Assembly: GCF_030848565.1 (NCBI RefSeq)
Contig: NZ_JAVDDV010000016.1
Coordinates: 1-64,000 of the forward strand
Source: Natronolimnohabitans sp. A-GB9
Lineage (GTDB): Archaea > Halobacteriota > Halobacteria > Halobacteriales > Natrialbaceae
DNA length: 64,000 nucleotides
Direction of reading: 5' to 3'
Position numbers and translations under genes: made by a program. The first letter of the stretch is position 1. Each line of letters opens with the position of its first letter. Positions 9,698-18,113 of the stretch are shown here, piece by piece. Below the pieces are notes generated by a model. It saw only the letters and a list, made by a program, of their open reading frames with translations, made no database searches and was not told the origin of the DNA.

Positions 9698-10567
9698 GTG
9701 CAGGTCGGAATATTGGTCGATCCACGGATCCCGTCGTGGCACGAGGAAGCGATAAAGAACGTCGCCGAACTCGAGGACGTAGATATTACATACGTCGTCG
9801 TCGATGCCAGCAGCCGGAACGATACGACGACGAAATCTGGTGCGGAAGCGATCGATCGAGACGCACTCGTCACCGTCGACGATCTTAAATTGTTCTACGA
9901 CGTGCTCCGTGAGGACGGTCTGAAGGCATTCCTATACGCGGATCAGAAATTCGGTTGGCACTATTTCGGTGAAACAAAGCGAAGAGATTGGCTTCGTACC
10001 AAGGAAGTATCCGACGTCGACTGTCTCACGGAGACGACCGTCAAAGAATGCGAACCGAACTCAGACGGTGTCTGGAACACGCTTCCCCCTGCTGTCGTGT
10101 CGGAGATCGAAGAGAGGTGTGACGTCGTTCTTCGATTCGGATTCGGTCTTATCAAAGGCGACGTACTCACTGCTCCCGAACACGGAGTGTTGAGTGTTCA
10201 CGGAAGTGATATTCGCGAGTACCGTGGGATGGGGCCGAAGCTTTCGTTCCTGAATGGTGATGATACCGTTACTGTGACGCTCCAACGACTGACCGAAGAT
10301 ATCGACGGCGGCGCGATCGTCAGCACGAAGTCCGCACCAGTATCGGACACCGCGACGCTGGACGAAGTCGGCGGCACAGTCTACCAACTCTCGACGGAGA
10401 TCTACGCGGACGGGGTCCGAAAACTTCGAGACGGCGGTTCAGCGCAGCGAGCGGAGACGCTCGGCGAGTATTATTCTCACGACCTTCAAAAAAGGGATCC
10501 GCGATTCGTAGGTAAAATTGTTTTAAAAAACAACTACTATCGCATGAAGTCAGCTCTAGGCACGTAG
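9698..10567 (+). CDS. Formyltransferase-fold protein, sugar formylation likely
   Basis: 289 residues starting with GTG at 9698, supported by gaggtgat at 9686-9693. The N-terminal half has a nucleotide-like fold; the signature region is GVLSVHGSDIREYRGMGP (about residues 164-181) and the later DIDGGAIV supplies the conserved Asp. In methionyl-tRNA and sugar formyltransferases the signature is N-x-H; here Ser replaces the Asn (S-V-H). Some family members that act on nucleotide amino sugars or of unknown activity show this change. It follows the Asp-box gene without a gap. Given the deacetylase and GNATs nearby, a role in N-formylating an amino sugar is plausible but not shown. Confidence 0.75.
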   Translation: MQVGILVDPRIPSWHEEAIKNVAELEDVDITYVVVDASSRNDTTTKSGAEAIDRDALVTVDDLKLFYDVLREDGLKAFLYADQKFGWHYFGETKRRDWLRTKEVSDVDCLTETTVKECEPNSDGVWNTLPPAVVSEIEERCDVVLRFGFGLIKGDVLTAPEHGVLSVHGSDIREYRGMGPKLSFLNGDDTVTVTLQRLTEDIDGGAIVSTKSAPVSDTATLDEVGGTVYQLSTEIYADGVRKLRDGGSAQRAETLGEYYSHDLQKRDPRFVGKIVLKNNYYRMKSALGT

Positions 10568-10798
10568 CCAATCGGCAGGAACTATTTCGTTTCGACCAAC
10601 CTCCAATAAAGAGATACAGGTGAGCGGTATCAAAGATCGTAAATTAGAGTGACAAAGCTGATGACTGAAACGGGAATAAGATCGTCTACCGGACATATAC
10701 AGCGTATTCAGGCTCAATGACTTTTTGTTTGTGGACTGAAAACGGAACGTCGAGTCGATCGAAGCCATAGCCGAAGTCGCAGTCACCCGTCGCCGATT

Positions 10799-11995
10799 AT
10801 GAGTGAATCCATCCCAATGCGAGCGTCGGCCACGATCCGACCGTTCGAACCCGACGATAGACGCGCGTTTCTCTCGCTGTACGAGACCGTCTTCGACCGC
10901 GAGCGAAGCGTCGACTGGTTCCAGTGGCGATACGAGGACAACCCCTACGTGGACCACGTTCCGATCGTCGTTGCCGAAGACGACGGTGACGTCGTCGGCT
11001 GTCGAGCGTTTTTCGCCCTCGAGGCACACGTCGAGGGCACCGAGCAACTCGCGTTCCAGCCCTGCGATACGATGGTCCACCCCGACTACCGGGGGCAGGG
11101 GCTGTTCAGTCGGATGAACGCCTTCGCCGTCGACCGATACACGGACGGCGAGCCGGCGTTTTGTTTCAACTTCCCGAACGAAAACTCCAAGCCTGGTAAT
11201 CTCAAACACGGCTGGAAAGAGATCGGGACGTTCCCGGTCTACTACCGGCCACAGGATCCCGTCGGAAGCGTCGCAAAGTTGACGAACGACGATCACGACG
11301 CCGACGAAACGAGAGCCGACGGCGACGAATGGGTTGACGGCGATACCGGTCTCGGGGTCGATCGCGATTTACCCGCAGACATCGACGCGAGCGTCGGCGA
11401 CGAGGACGGCGTCGTGGATACGCTCGCGAGTCTCGTGACCAGTTCACAGCAGGCCGGCGATCGACTCGTCACCGACTCGACCGACGAGTTCGCCGTCGTC
11501 CGGTTCGAGACGCCGCCAGCGGAGCTGCTCGAGTCGGTCTACCGACGGTCGGTACCCGACGGGATCCATACCAACCGGACCGCTGAGTTCTACCGGTGGC
11601 GCTTTGGGAACCCGGCGCGGTCGTATACGGCGTACGTCGTGACGCGTGACGGCGAGACGCCGGTCGCCGCGCTGGTTACCTCGCGGGTCGACGACTACCT
11701 GCGGATCGTCGAGACGCTGCCACGCGAGATCGATGCCGAGGCGGAAGCGATCGATCGATTGCTCGCGACGGCGCTGGCCGACCGCGGAAACCGAAACTAC
11801 GTGACCGCGTTCGGGGAGACGCTTCCCTCGCCGATCCAGTATCGGTTTTACCCCGACACACGGTTCCCGCTCTCGACGCTGATCCAGCCGACTGCGCGGA
11901 CGCTACTGGCCCGCGACCTCGGCGATGGGGTCGGTGTCGAGAGGACGGACGCGGACGACTGGTCACTCTCACGACTCGATCTGGACACGACCTGA
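10799..11995 (+). CDS. GNAT-family N-acetyltransferase (paralogue B)
   Basis: 398 residues, paralogue of the GNAT at 4335-5483: both share WFQWRY.DNPY.DHVPI, AFQPCDTMVH.DYRGQGLFSRM, and PAF.FNFPN around residues 38-130. An acidic insertion of about 60 residues (roughly 160-220) separates the GNAT domain from the second domain, which again contains FYRWRFGNP. The acetyl-CoA loop motif YRGQGLF is intact. The first ATG at 10799 is used; the in-frame ATG seven codons on is also possible. It stands alone with 230 bp upstream. It probably acetylates an amino sugar or amine of the surface glycan. Confidence 0.82.
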   Translation: MSESIPMRASATIRPFEPDDRRAFLSLYETVFDRERSVDWFQWRYEDNPYVDHVPIVVAEDDGDVVGCRAFFALEAHVEGTEQLAFQPCDTMVHPDYRGQGLFSRMNAFAVDRYTDGEPAFCFNFPNENSKPGNLKHGWKEIGTFPVYYRPQDPVGSVAKLTNDDHDADETRADGDEWVDGDTGLGVDRDLPADIDASVGDEDGVVDTLASLVTSSQQAGDRLVTDSTDEFAVVRFETPPAELLESVYRRSVPDGIHTNRTAEFYRWRFGNPARSYTAYVVTRDGETPVAALVTSRVDDYLRIVETLPREIDAEAEAIDRLLATALADRGNRNYVTAFGETLPSPIQYRFYPDTRFPLSTLIQPTARTLLARDLGDGVGVERTDADDWSLSRLDLDTT

Positions 11996-12203
11996 CCGAC
12001 CAGTTCCGATGGGCGTCGAGTGCGGCGAATCACGTTCGACTATCGCCGTAGGCCGCCCAACGACACTCCGTGATTCGCAAGACGGAGCGGCGGTCGCTCG
12101 GAAAGCTGTGTGAAAGTTATCAAAACGTCGACGACGATTCGCTGGTCGATCAGTATTCGGACGGCTGTATTTCTCGAACATCTACCATTCTTTCGACAAG
12201 AAA

Positions 12204-12229
12204 GCTTATACCGTAAAAGTCGGGTTAAC
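12204..12229 (+). promoter_or_regulatory. Shared promoter type, gene at 12235
   Basis: GAAAGCTTAT with the TATA hexamer at 12204-12209, then GGGTTAAC starting 18 bases after the TATA start (12222-12229), and the ATG at 12235. The same arrangement precedes the three beta-helix genes at 16733, 18114 and 23423. The short distance predicts a nearly leaderless transcript. Confidence 0.6.
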
Positions 12230-12234
12230 CAAGT

Positions 12235-12555
12235 ATGGCACGTGACACTCCGGTACAGCAAGGTGCCGAAACAGAACAGCTTCCAAACTGCGTGACGATC
12301 GTCGGCCGTGGGGTCCCCTCGAGTTTCGAGATCACCGTCGACGGCGAGATCGAGATGGACGCAGACGATCCCGTCGCGGAAGGGACCGTCGTCTCGGGCA
12401 GCGTCGCGGAGGGATCGATCGAGGTCGGCGTCCAGCGGTTCCGGTTCGACGGCCAGGTGACCAACGTCCGCGTCGTCGACTGGAACGGAAACACGGTTCC
12501 CGAATCGGCGAGCGTCCCCGACGTCCACGTCGATTACGGCGTTCCCGGGCGGTAG
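12235..12555 (+). CDS. Stand-alone beta-repeat module
   Basis: 106 residues that consist almost entirely of one copy of the roughly 85-residue module repeated in the C-terminal parts of the beta-helix proteins at 18114-19895 and 21306-23423. Shared positions include LP..V.I.G.G.P.SFE.TVDG.IE, VSGSV..G.I, and FRFDG.VT.V.V.D. No signal peptide or membrane segment is visible, so unlike its relatives it should stay in the cytoplasm unless exported by other means. It shares the promoter design of the beta-helix genes. Predicted all-beta; function unknown. Its presence as a single domain suggests the module folds independently. Confidence 0.75.
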   Translation: MARDTPVQQGAETEQLPNCVTIVGRGVPSSFEITVDGEIEMDADDPVAEGTVVSGSVAEGSIEVGVQRFRFDGQVTNVRVVDWNGNTVPESASVPDVHVDYGVPGR

Positions 12556-12621
12556 GGACGACGATCACGGATAGCGGGACGAGTTACGATTTCTGCGGTT
12601 CAATACAACTCGAGAGCAGTG

Positions 12622-13923
12622 TTACCGGCCGACCCGTCGTAGTCCCGACTTCGCGGTCGTCCAGGCGGGATAGACGACGTTGTAGACGCTGGCCGGTGCG
12701 TTTCGGGCGCCGGCCCGCAGGAGCCGATGGGACAGCGGCGGACCGGACTCGGAGACGAGGTCGCCGAGGTCGGTCTCGTCGAGCCACTCGAAAAAGGCGG
12801 CCTCCGCGGACGAGGAGGGATCCGTGGTACGCGCGCGCTCACGGATATCGGCCCACATGTAGCGTTCGTCCTGACCGAGCACCCATCGTCCGTCTTCCAG
12901 GGCCGTCCGGATCTCGCGGTAGTCCTCGTCGGCGAAGGGGTAGCCGTGGTCCGTCGGGTCCAGTCCCGCCAGACGCAGTCCAACTGCAGTGCGATAACAC
13001 TTTTCACACTCACCACAGTTGCCGTCCATCCGGTCGTTACAGGTCTGGAGTTGCAGCCCTGGCTCCTCCTCACGAACGAAGTCGGCGATGACGTCGAGAC
13101 GCTCCTGGCGCGTCAGATCGTAGGAGTCGTGGTGACACTGGGTCCCGGCCCACCGGACGTGGTCGTCGATATCGGGACGAGAGCCCCACTCGAGGTCGAT
13201 TCCCTCCCAGTGGGTTGCAGCGACGTAGAGATCGTCCATGCCGCGTGCGTAGGCCATCGGTGCACAGAGTCCGAGCAGGCCGAGCCCGTGGCCGACCGAG
13301 CTGTACCAGGCGCCGTCGACGTAGCGCTTGTAGTGGGCCAACAGCATGGCGTGATCGAGAAAAGAGAGCATGTTCGACTCGAGAAACGCCGTCTCGAGGT
13401 CGTGGTCGTCGGCGAACGCGGAGACGCGCTCGCGGAGGTGGGCCCAGTCCTCGTCGTCAGCGGGGTCGGGAGTGATCGTCCAGCCGCGGATGCTGATCAG
13501 CGTCGGCGACTCCTCGCGGTGGCGGACGTACGAACACGTCGAGTCGACGCCGCCGGTAAAGAGCAGGCCGCTCTCGCCGCCGGCGTCGGGATCCGGATCG
13601 ATCGTTTCCTTCGCGTAGAGTGTGCCGCCCTCGAGGAAGTCGTGCATCCGACACAGCGATTCCTCGACGTCCGCGAGAGCGCTGGCAAACGTCGCGTCGA
13701 CCTCGTCGACGTAGACGTCGGCCCCGTTGGCCCAGGCGACGGGACAGACCTGAGCGAGGACGGGAATCACGAGTACCCCGTCGGGGACGTCCTCGATCGG
13801 GACGTCGTAGTCGGTTCGGAACGGTTCGTCGGTCACGAATCGCTCGAGATCCGCGGACGTGGTGACGTCCGCCTCGAGAGTCGTGCCGTCGGCGCTGACG
13901 TAGTCGATGACGATGGATGACAT
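12622..13923 (-). CDS. PP-loop ATP pyrophosphatase-like protein
   Basis: 433 residues from the ATG at 13923. LLFTGGVDSTCSY (TGGVDS at residues 123-128) is a PP-loop motif of the ATP pyrophosphatase superfamily, which activates a carbonyl by adenylation, as in QueC, asparagine synthetase or the LPS amidotransferase WbpG. A later cysteine cluster, C295 and C303-GE-C306-EK-C309, resembles a zinc site as in QueC. The first 110 residues are a separate acidic domain. It is longer than QueC and has no QueC-type partner genes nearby, so an amidation step on a glycan precursor is a fair guess only. A frame starting further upstream at 14004 adds only low-complexity residues. Confidence 0.7.
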   Translation of the reverse strand: MSSIVIDYVSADGTTLEADVTTSADLERFVTDEPFRTDYDVPIEDVPDGVLVIPVLAQVCPVAWANGADVYVDEVDATFASALADVEESLCRMHDFLEGGTLYAKETIDPDPDAGGESGLLFTGGVDSTCSYVRHREESPTLISIRGWTITPDPADDEDWAHLRERVSAFADDHDLETAFLESNMLSFLDHAMLLAHYKRYVDGAWYSSVGHGLGLLGLCAPMAYARGMDDLYVAATHWEGIDLEWGSRPDIDDHVRWAGTQCHHDSYDLTRQERLDVIADFVREEEPGLQLQTCNDRMDGNCGECEKCYRTAVGLRLAGLDPTDHGYPFADEDYREIRTALEDGRWVLGQDERYMWADIRERARTTDPSSSAEAAFFEWLDETDLGDLVSESGPPLSHRLLRAGARNAPASVYNVVYPAWTTAKSGLRRVGR

Positions 13924-14434
13924 AGGTGTGGTCGAAACGGCTGTGGACACTGAGCGCGCTGTTCGCTGTTGGCCCGACGAACCACGAACGGGTACAAAAA
14001 CCATCAGAACCGTTGATCGTACGGAAATCGAGAACGCGATGCATTATCACTAGCCGAGAACGATCGGCGAACCCTCGAACTCGAGGCCGCGACCCCGGAG
14101 GGTCTGTCGGACGTGATAAGCCCGGCCTACACTCGGCCGAGTGATGCGACCGACACACCGCTCGACGGCGACCTGCGTTTCGAAGACGTGATTCGACGGA
14201 CGGAACGGTCACTCGGTTCGATCGACGGACTGTCGGGCGAGACGGGCGGTTCGGTACCGGGACGTTTCCGTCCAGTGTTGGCGACGAGCGAGAGCGTATC
14301 GGCGTCACTGGAAGTGTGATCCGCCGTGTGAACTCGTCGCGATAGGAGCCGTATAACAAACGTCGCTATCGATGTCGCTCCTCTCAATACATGCGTATCG
14401 CTATTGGATCGACCGAATTCCGTTTCGAGAGAGT
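13924..14434. other. Divergent intergenic region
   Basis: About 510 bases between the PP-loop gene and the second large membrane protein. It must hold both promoters. An in-frame ATG at 14372 could extend the membrane protein. No convincing extra gene, repeat or RNA was seen. Confidence 0.4.
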
Positions 14435-16237
14435 ATGAAACGGTCGACACTCAATATCACGCTGGCGATCGGGTTTCTCGCGGTTGCGACCGGAATCCTC
14501 GTCGCGAGAGCGAACCCCGCGACCAGTTACGAGTCGTCGATCTACACAGGCACACCGACGATCACGTGGCTCGGATTCGGACTCGCTCTCGCCGTCGCCG
14601 TCAGCACAGCACTCGTCTGTCGCGGCCGCGAGCAGGCGTTCGGAATCGCACTCGGCGGGACGACGGTAACGTCGATCGTCAGTCTCCCGATACTCAGAAA
14701 CTATCGATTCTCCGGGATGGGCGACGCGCTCACCCACCTTGGCTGGACGCGAGATATCGTCAACGGCGAGATGGCACCCCACGAACTGTTCTACCCGGCC
14801 GTCCACACGCTCGCGTCCGTCCTGCACTACGTCGGCGGCGTGCCGATCGAACGCGGGCTCCTGTTCAGTATGGTCGTCCTGTTCGTGCCGTTTCTGGTGT
14901 TCGTTCCGCTGATCGTCCGCGAGATCGGCGGAAGCGGGATGGCGATCGGCGTCGCGGCGATCGTTTCCTGGATGGTGTTACCGATCAACAACGTCGCGAC
15001 CCACATGGGCGTACATACGAACTCGAACGCTCTCTTTCTGGTTCCGGTCGTTCTCTTCGCGTTCGTGGCCTATCTCCGCCGGCGGGCGACGATCGAACGG
15101 CTGCCCTTCGGCCTCTCGCCGTTTAGCCTCCTCATCTTCCTCACGGGGATCGGACTCCTGCTCGTACACCCACAACACATGATCGGCGTGCTCGTCCTCG
15201 TCGGATCGATCGCCGGCGTGCAGTTCCTCGCTCGGCGGCGGTTCGACGATCACCCGATGCTCGATCATCCCACGATGTACGCCCACACGGCCGTCCTGGG
15301 GATCATCTTCTCTCTGTGGGCCGTAAGCAACGACCGATTCCGAAACGCAGTCACCGGAACCATCGAAGGGCTGTTCGAAGAGGACGTCGGTGGCGGCGCC
15401 GAAGTCGAGCAACGCGATTCGTCGCTCGAGGCGATCGGCGGCAGCATCGCCGAGCTATTCGTGACGATGTTCTTAGAGCTCGCGATCGTCTCGCTCGTCG
15501 TCGGCTTCTTCGTGTTGCTGGTGTGGCTCGGGCGAAGCAAACTCGATCCCGAGACGAAGTCGTTCGTCAACTACCTCGCGCTCGCGCTCGTCCCACTGTC
15601 CGGGCTGTTTCTCGTCTACTTCCTCGGGACGCCGACGATGGCGTTCCGCCAGATCGGCTTCATCGCCGTCATCCTGACGGTACTGGCCGGAGTCGCACTG
15701 GCCCAGGCCATCGGCGCGCTCTCGAATGTGATCACGCAACCGGGCGGGACCGCCGTCGGTGCGTTGCTCCTCAGTGCCTGTCTCGTTCTCGGCCTGCTGA
15801 CGGTCTTTTCCTCGCCGATCATCTACAATCCCGGCCAACACGTAACCGACGAGAAGTTCAGCGGGTACGAGACCGCACTCGACGACGCCGACTCGGAGAC
15901 GGCCATCGCGGGAATGGGATACGATCCGTACCGGTACGATCACGGCATTAACGGCCTCGGCGGTGAAGAGACACTAAGCGGTGGGACAGCCGACAGCGGG
16001 ATGGTAAACAGCGACGAGTTCGAGGCCGGAAACTACAGCGGCGCGTACGACGGCGCCGACTACAACTTCCTCGTCAGCGAGTACGAAGTCACGCGCGAGA
16101 TCGAGGTCTACCAGGAACTCTACCACAGTGAGGACGCACTCGCGGATCTCGAGACGGATCCGAGCGCCGACAAACTGATCTCGAACGACGAGTTCCGGAT
16201 GTACGCCGTGGAGGGTGAAGCGGACGAAGAAGCGTAA
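14435..16237 (+). CDS. Large polytopic membrane protein (paralogue B)
   Basis: 600 residues from the ATG at 14435. I prefer this start because MKRSTLNITLAIGFLAV lines up with the beginning of the paralogue at 1106-2917; an ATG at 14372 would add 21 residues. About a dozen hydrophobic segments are followed by an acidic soluble tail of roughly 120 residues ending near EGEADEEA. The conserved loop GMGDALTHLGWTRDI and the start of the tail (PIIYNPGQHVTDEKFSGYETA, compare PYTYNESPHVSEMQLEGYETA in the other copy) are shared. The two copies bracket the enzymatic part of the locus. Role unknown; a GT-C-like or polymer-handling integral membrane protein is a guess from topology. Confidence 0.8.
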   Translation: MKRSTLNITLAIGFLAVATGILVARANPATSYESSIYTGTPTITWLGFGLALAVAVSTALVCRGREQAFGIALGGTTVTSIVSLPILRNYRFSGMGDALTHLGWTRDIVNGEMAPHELFYPAVHTLASVLHYVGGVPIERGLLFSMVVLFVPFLVFVPLIVREIGGSGMAIGVAAIVSWMVLPINNVATHMGVHTNSNALFLVPVVLFAFVAYLRRRATIERLPFGLSPFSLLIFLTGIGLLLVHPQHMIGVLVLVGSIAGVQFLARRRFDDHPMLDHPTMYAHTAVLGIIFSLWAVSNDRFRNAVTGTIEGLFEEDVGGGAEVEQRDSSLEAIGGSIAELFVTMFLELAIVSLVVGFFVLLVWLGRSKLDPETKSFVNYLALALVPLSGLFLVYFLGTPTMAFRQIGFIAVILTVLAGVALAQAIGALSNVITQPGGTAVGALLLSACLVLGLLTVFSSPIIYNPGQHVTDEKFSGYETALDDADSETAIAGMGYDPYRYDHGINGLGGEETLSGGTADSGMVNSDEFEAGNYSGAYDGADYNFLVSEYEVTREIEVYQELYHSEDALADLETDPSADKLISNDEFRMYAVEGEADEEA

Positions 16238-16732
16238 CAACAGGGATACTGTCGGGCACCAGTCGTACGGATCGGTGTCCGTCAGTGGCGGTGGCCAACG
16301 AGCAACGTCACGTTACTCACCGACAGCCGCCGAGACACCAAACCGTGTCGTCGAGTTATCGGCTCGGACTCGAGTGAGTGATCGACGATCGTGCCGATGG
16401 GCTCGTCGACCACACTGAGCGGCGTCCGGATCGGATCGTAACCTGAAGATACTGAGACAGTCACGGCGACGTCGAATCGAACCGTCGCAGCGATCGCCGT
16501 CTCGGGTACGTCCGAGAATCAGCCCGGAGACAGCCACTCGCGGCCGGTAATCGATGATTTCCGCAGCAAAGATCGATTACCCTCCCGTCTATTAGCCACC
16601 GAACGTTCATAATATCTTGTCCGAACCACCATAGATTGTGTCTCGTTCCATAGAGTTATAAATATATTCAGTAAATTTAAGCCATCCCTCCAAAGAAAAG
16701 TTTATGAGTATAAGGCCAGGTTACGCAAGTGT
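16238..16732. other. Intergenic region with promoter and palindromic core
   Basis: Immediately after the stop lies gatactgtcgggcac (16245-16259), one copy of a dispersed intergenic core (reverse: gtgcccgacagtatc). The last 130 bases become AT-rich and contain the promoter of the next gene. No additional gene recognised. Confidence 0.45.
16700..16724 (+). promoter_or_regulatory. Shared promoter type, gene at 16733
   Basis: AAGAAAAGTTTATG with TATA hexamer at 16700-16705 and AGGTTAC at 16718-16724, spaced 18 bases start to start, and ATG 33 bases after the TATA start. Same design as at 12204, 18081 and 23456. Confidence 0.6.
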
Positions 16733-17662
16733 ATGGCGCAGAACTCCCGTACGTCCGAAACGGACTCGACGCCGAACACAGGCCGTAACGATGGATTAAG
16801 CCGCCGCAACTACGTGCGATCGCTCGCTGCAGTTGCGACCGCGGCAACCTCCCTCGGTGTGGCCGGGACGGCGACCGCCGAAGACGAGTACGAGGTTATC
16901 GAAGCCAACGGTCAAATCGTCACCATCGGTGACGAGACGTTCGAGAACAAACTCATCGACGTCTCGAACGGTAACGATATCCAGTTCAACGTCGACGGTG
17001 CGGCGACGATCCGTAACATTGGCGTCCACGGCCTCTTCCAGGGCGACGGGTTCATCTTCTCGATTACCGCGCCGAGCGGGACCGTCGAGTTCGAGAACAT
17101 CTACATCGGCGACGGCGCTAACAAGGCAGGCTCGGGTTTCACCCACGGCCCCGGTGGAATCTTCTACCACAACGATGCAAGCGCCGACGTCGTCTTCAAG
17201 GAGTGTAACGTGCAGGGATTCCCGAACAACGGCTGGTACTGTTCCAACACCGCAAACAGCGGCTCGATCACGTGGGAACGGTGCTTCGGGAAGAACAACG
17301 GCGTTGCAACGTTCCGTGCCGCCAACCAGGACGACACCCTCCGTGAGTGTGTCGCCTACAACGACGACACCGACTACTCCACCGAAAACGGCAGCTGGGG
17401 TGGCTACAACGAAACCTCCGGCCGCCCGCTGTGGGTATGGGAACCCGGCGGCATCACCGTCGAGGACTGCCATTTCGACGCCGGGAACTACAACTCGGCC
17501 GTGGTCGCCCACCAGGGTGCCTCGATCACTCTCGACGGCGGTGCCGTCGCCGGCAGTACCCAGGGTAACGTCGACGCCTCCGACGCCGGCAGCGACCCCG
17601 ATCTCTCCCTCCCCGACGGCGTCCCCGAAAGCGCCGAAGCCGCCGCGACCGGCGACGACTGA
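16733..17662 (+). CDS. Tat-exported parallel beta-helix protein, short form
   Basis: 309 residues. A Tat signal is present (LSRRNYVRSLAAVATAAT, cleavage probably after GTATA). The mature protein is Gly-, Asn- and Asp-rich with regular turns such as ATIRNIGVHG, VEFENIYIGDGAN, VVFKECNVQGFPNNGW and ITVEDCHF, as expected for a right-handed parallel beta-helix like pectate lyase or the NosD/CASH groups. Six or so conserved cysteines occur in the helix. It ends after a short DLSLPDGVPESAEAA tail and lacks the C-terminal modules of its neighbour at 18114, with which the helix part is close to identical at protein and DNA level. Likely secreted polysaccharide-binding or -cleaving protein. Confidence 0.85.
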   Translation: MAQNSRTSETDSTPNTGRNDGLSRRNYVRSLAAVATAATSLGVAGTATAEDEYEVIEANGQIVTIGDETFENKLIDVSNGNDIQFNVDGAATIRNIGVHGLFQGDGFIFSITAPSGTVEFENIYIGDGANKAGSGFTHGPGGIFYHNDASADVVFKECNVQGFPNNGWYCSNTANSGSITWERCFGKNNGVATFRAANQDDTLRECVAYNDDTDYSTENGSWGGYNETSGRPLWVWEPGGITVEDCHFDAGNYNSAVVAHQGASITLDGGAVAGSTQGNVDASDAGSDPDLSLPDGVPESAEAAATGDD

Positions 17663-17686
17663 TCCGGTACGATAACGCCCCTCGCA

Positions 17687-17770
17687 CCTCCACTCCGCTG
17701 ACGGTTCCCCTCCCCCGCTGACGCTCGCCCTCCACTCCGCTGACGGTTCCCCTCCCCCCGCTGACGCTTT
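17687..17770 (+). repeat. C-rich 42-bp tandem repeat (two units)
   Basis: Two near-perfect copies of a C-rich unit containing ctccactccgctgacggttc and cccctgacgct-like ends lie 25 bases after the stop of the short beta-helix gene. They could arise from slippage or act in transcription termination. Confidence 0.6.
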
Positions 17771-18113
17771 CCGCCGTTCGTTTTTCGTTTTCGTTCTCAT
17801 CGATTGGAACGATCGTCGCCCAACTGTAACGAGATTCGCTACGCGACAGGGTCAATCGATTTTTCAGGTGGTAATACGCTATTACTCGACAGTTACTGGG
17901 CATCCCGAAGTCCCGGGATAGCCACTATGCCCCCATCCAGCCGTACACAATATACTATTACTCGCAGTTCGAACGGTGCTCCTGGAGTGTAATATTTCGT
18001 GTGTATTTTGGCATATTCTTGTATCAATACCCTCACTATATAGAGGAAGTCTGTAAATTTTAAGTAAATTAGAGGAGAAAGTTTATGGTAGTAGTGTTGG
18101 ATTACCCGATTGC
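17771..18113. other. AT-rich spacer between tandem beta-helix genes
   Basis: No gene seen. The last 60 bases hold the promoter of the next gene. The spacer separates two paralogues that look like a tandem duplication. Confidence 0.4.
18081..18105 (+). promoter_or_regulatory. Shared promoter type, gene at 18114
   Basis: GGAGAAAGTTTATG with TATA hexamer at 18081-18086 and GGATTAC at 18099-18105, 18 bases start to start; ATG at 18114, 33 bases after the TATA start. Confidence 0.6.

Noticed and set aside
10556-11296. 246-codon minus-strand frame over the second GNAT
   Set aside because: Antisense shadow, sequence lacks domains, GNAT frame is clearly real.
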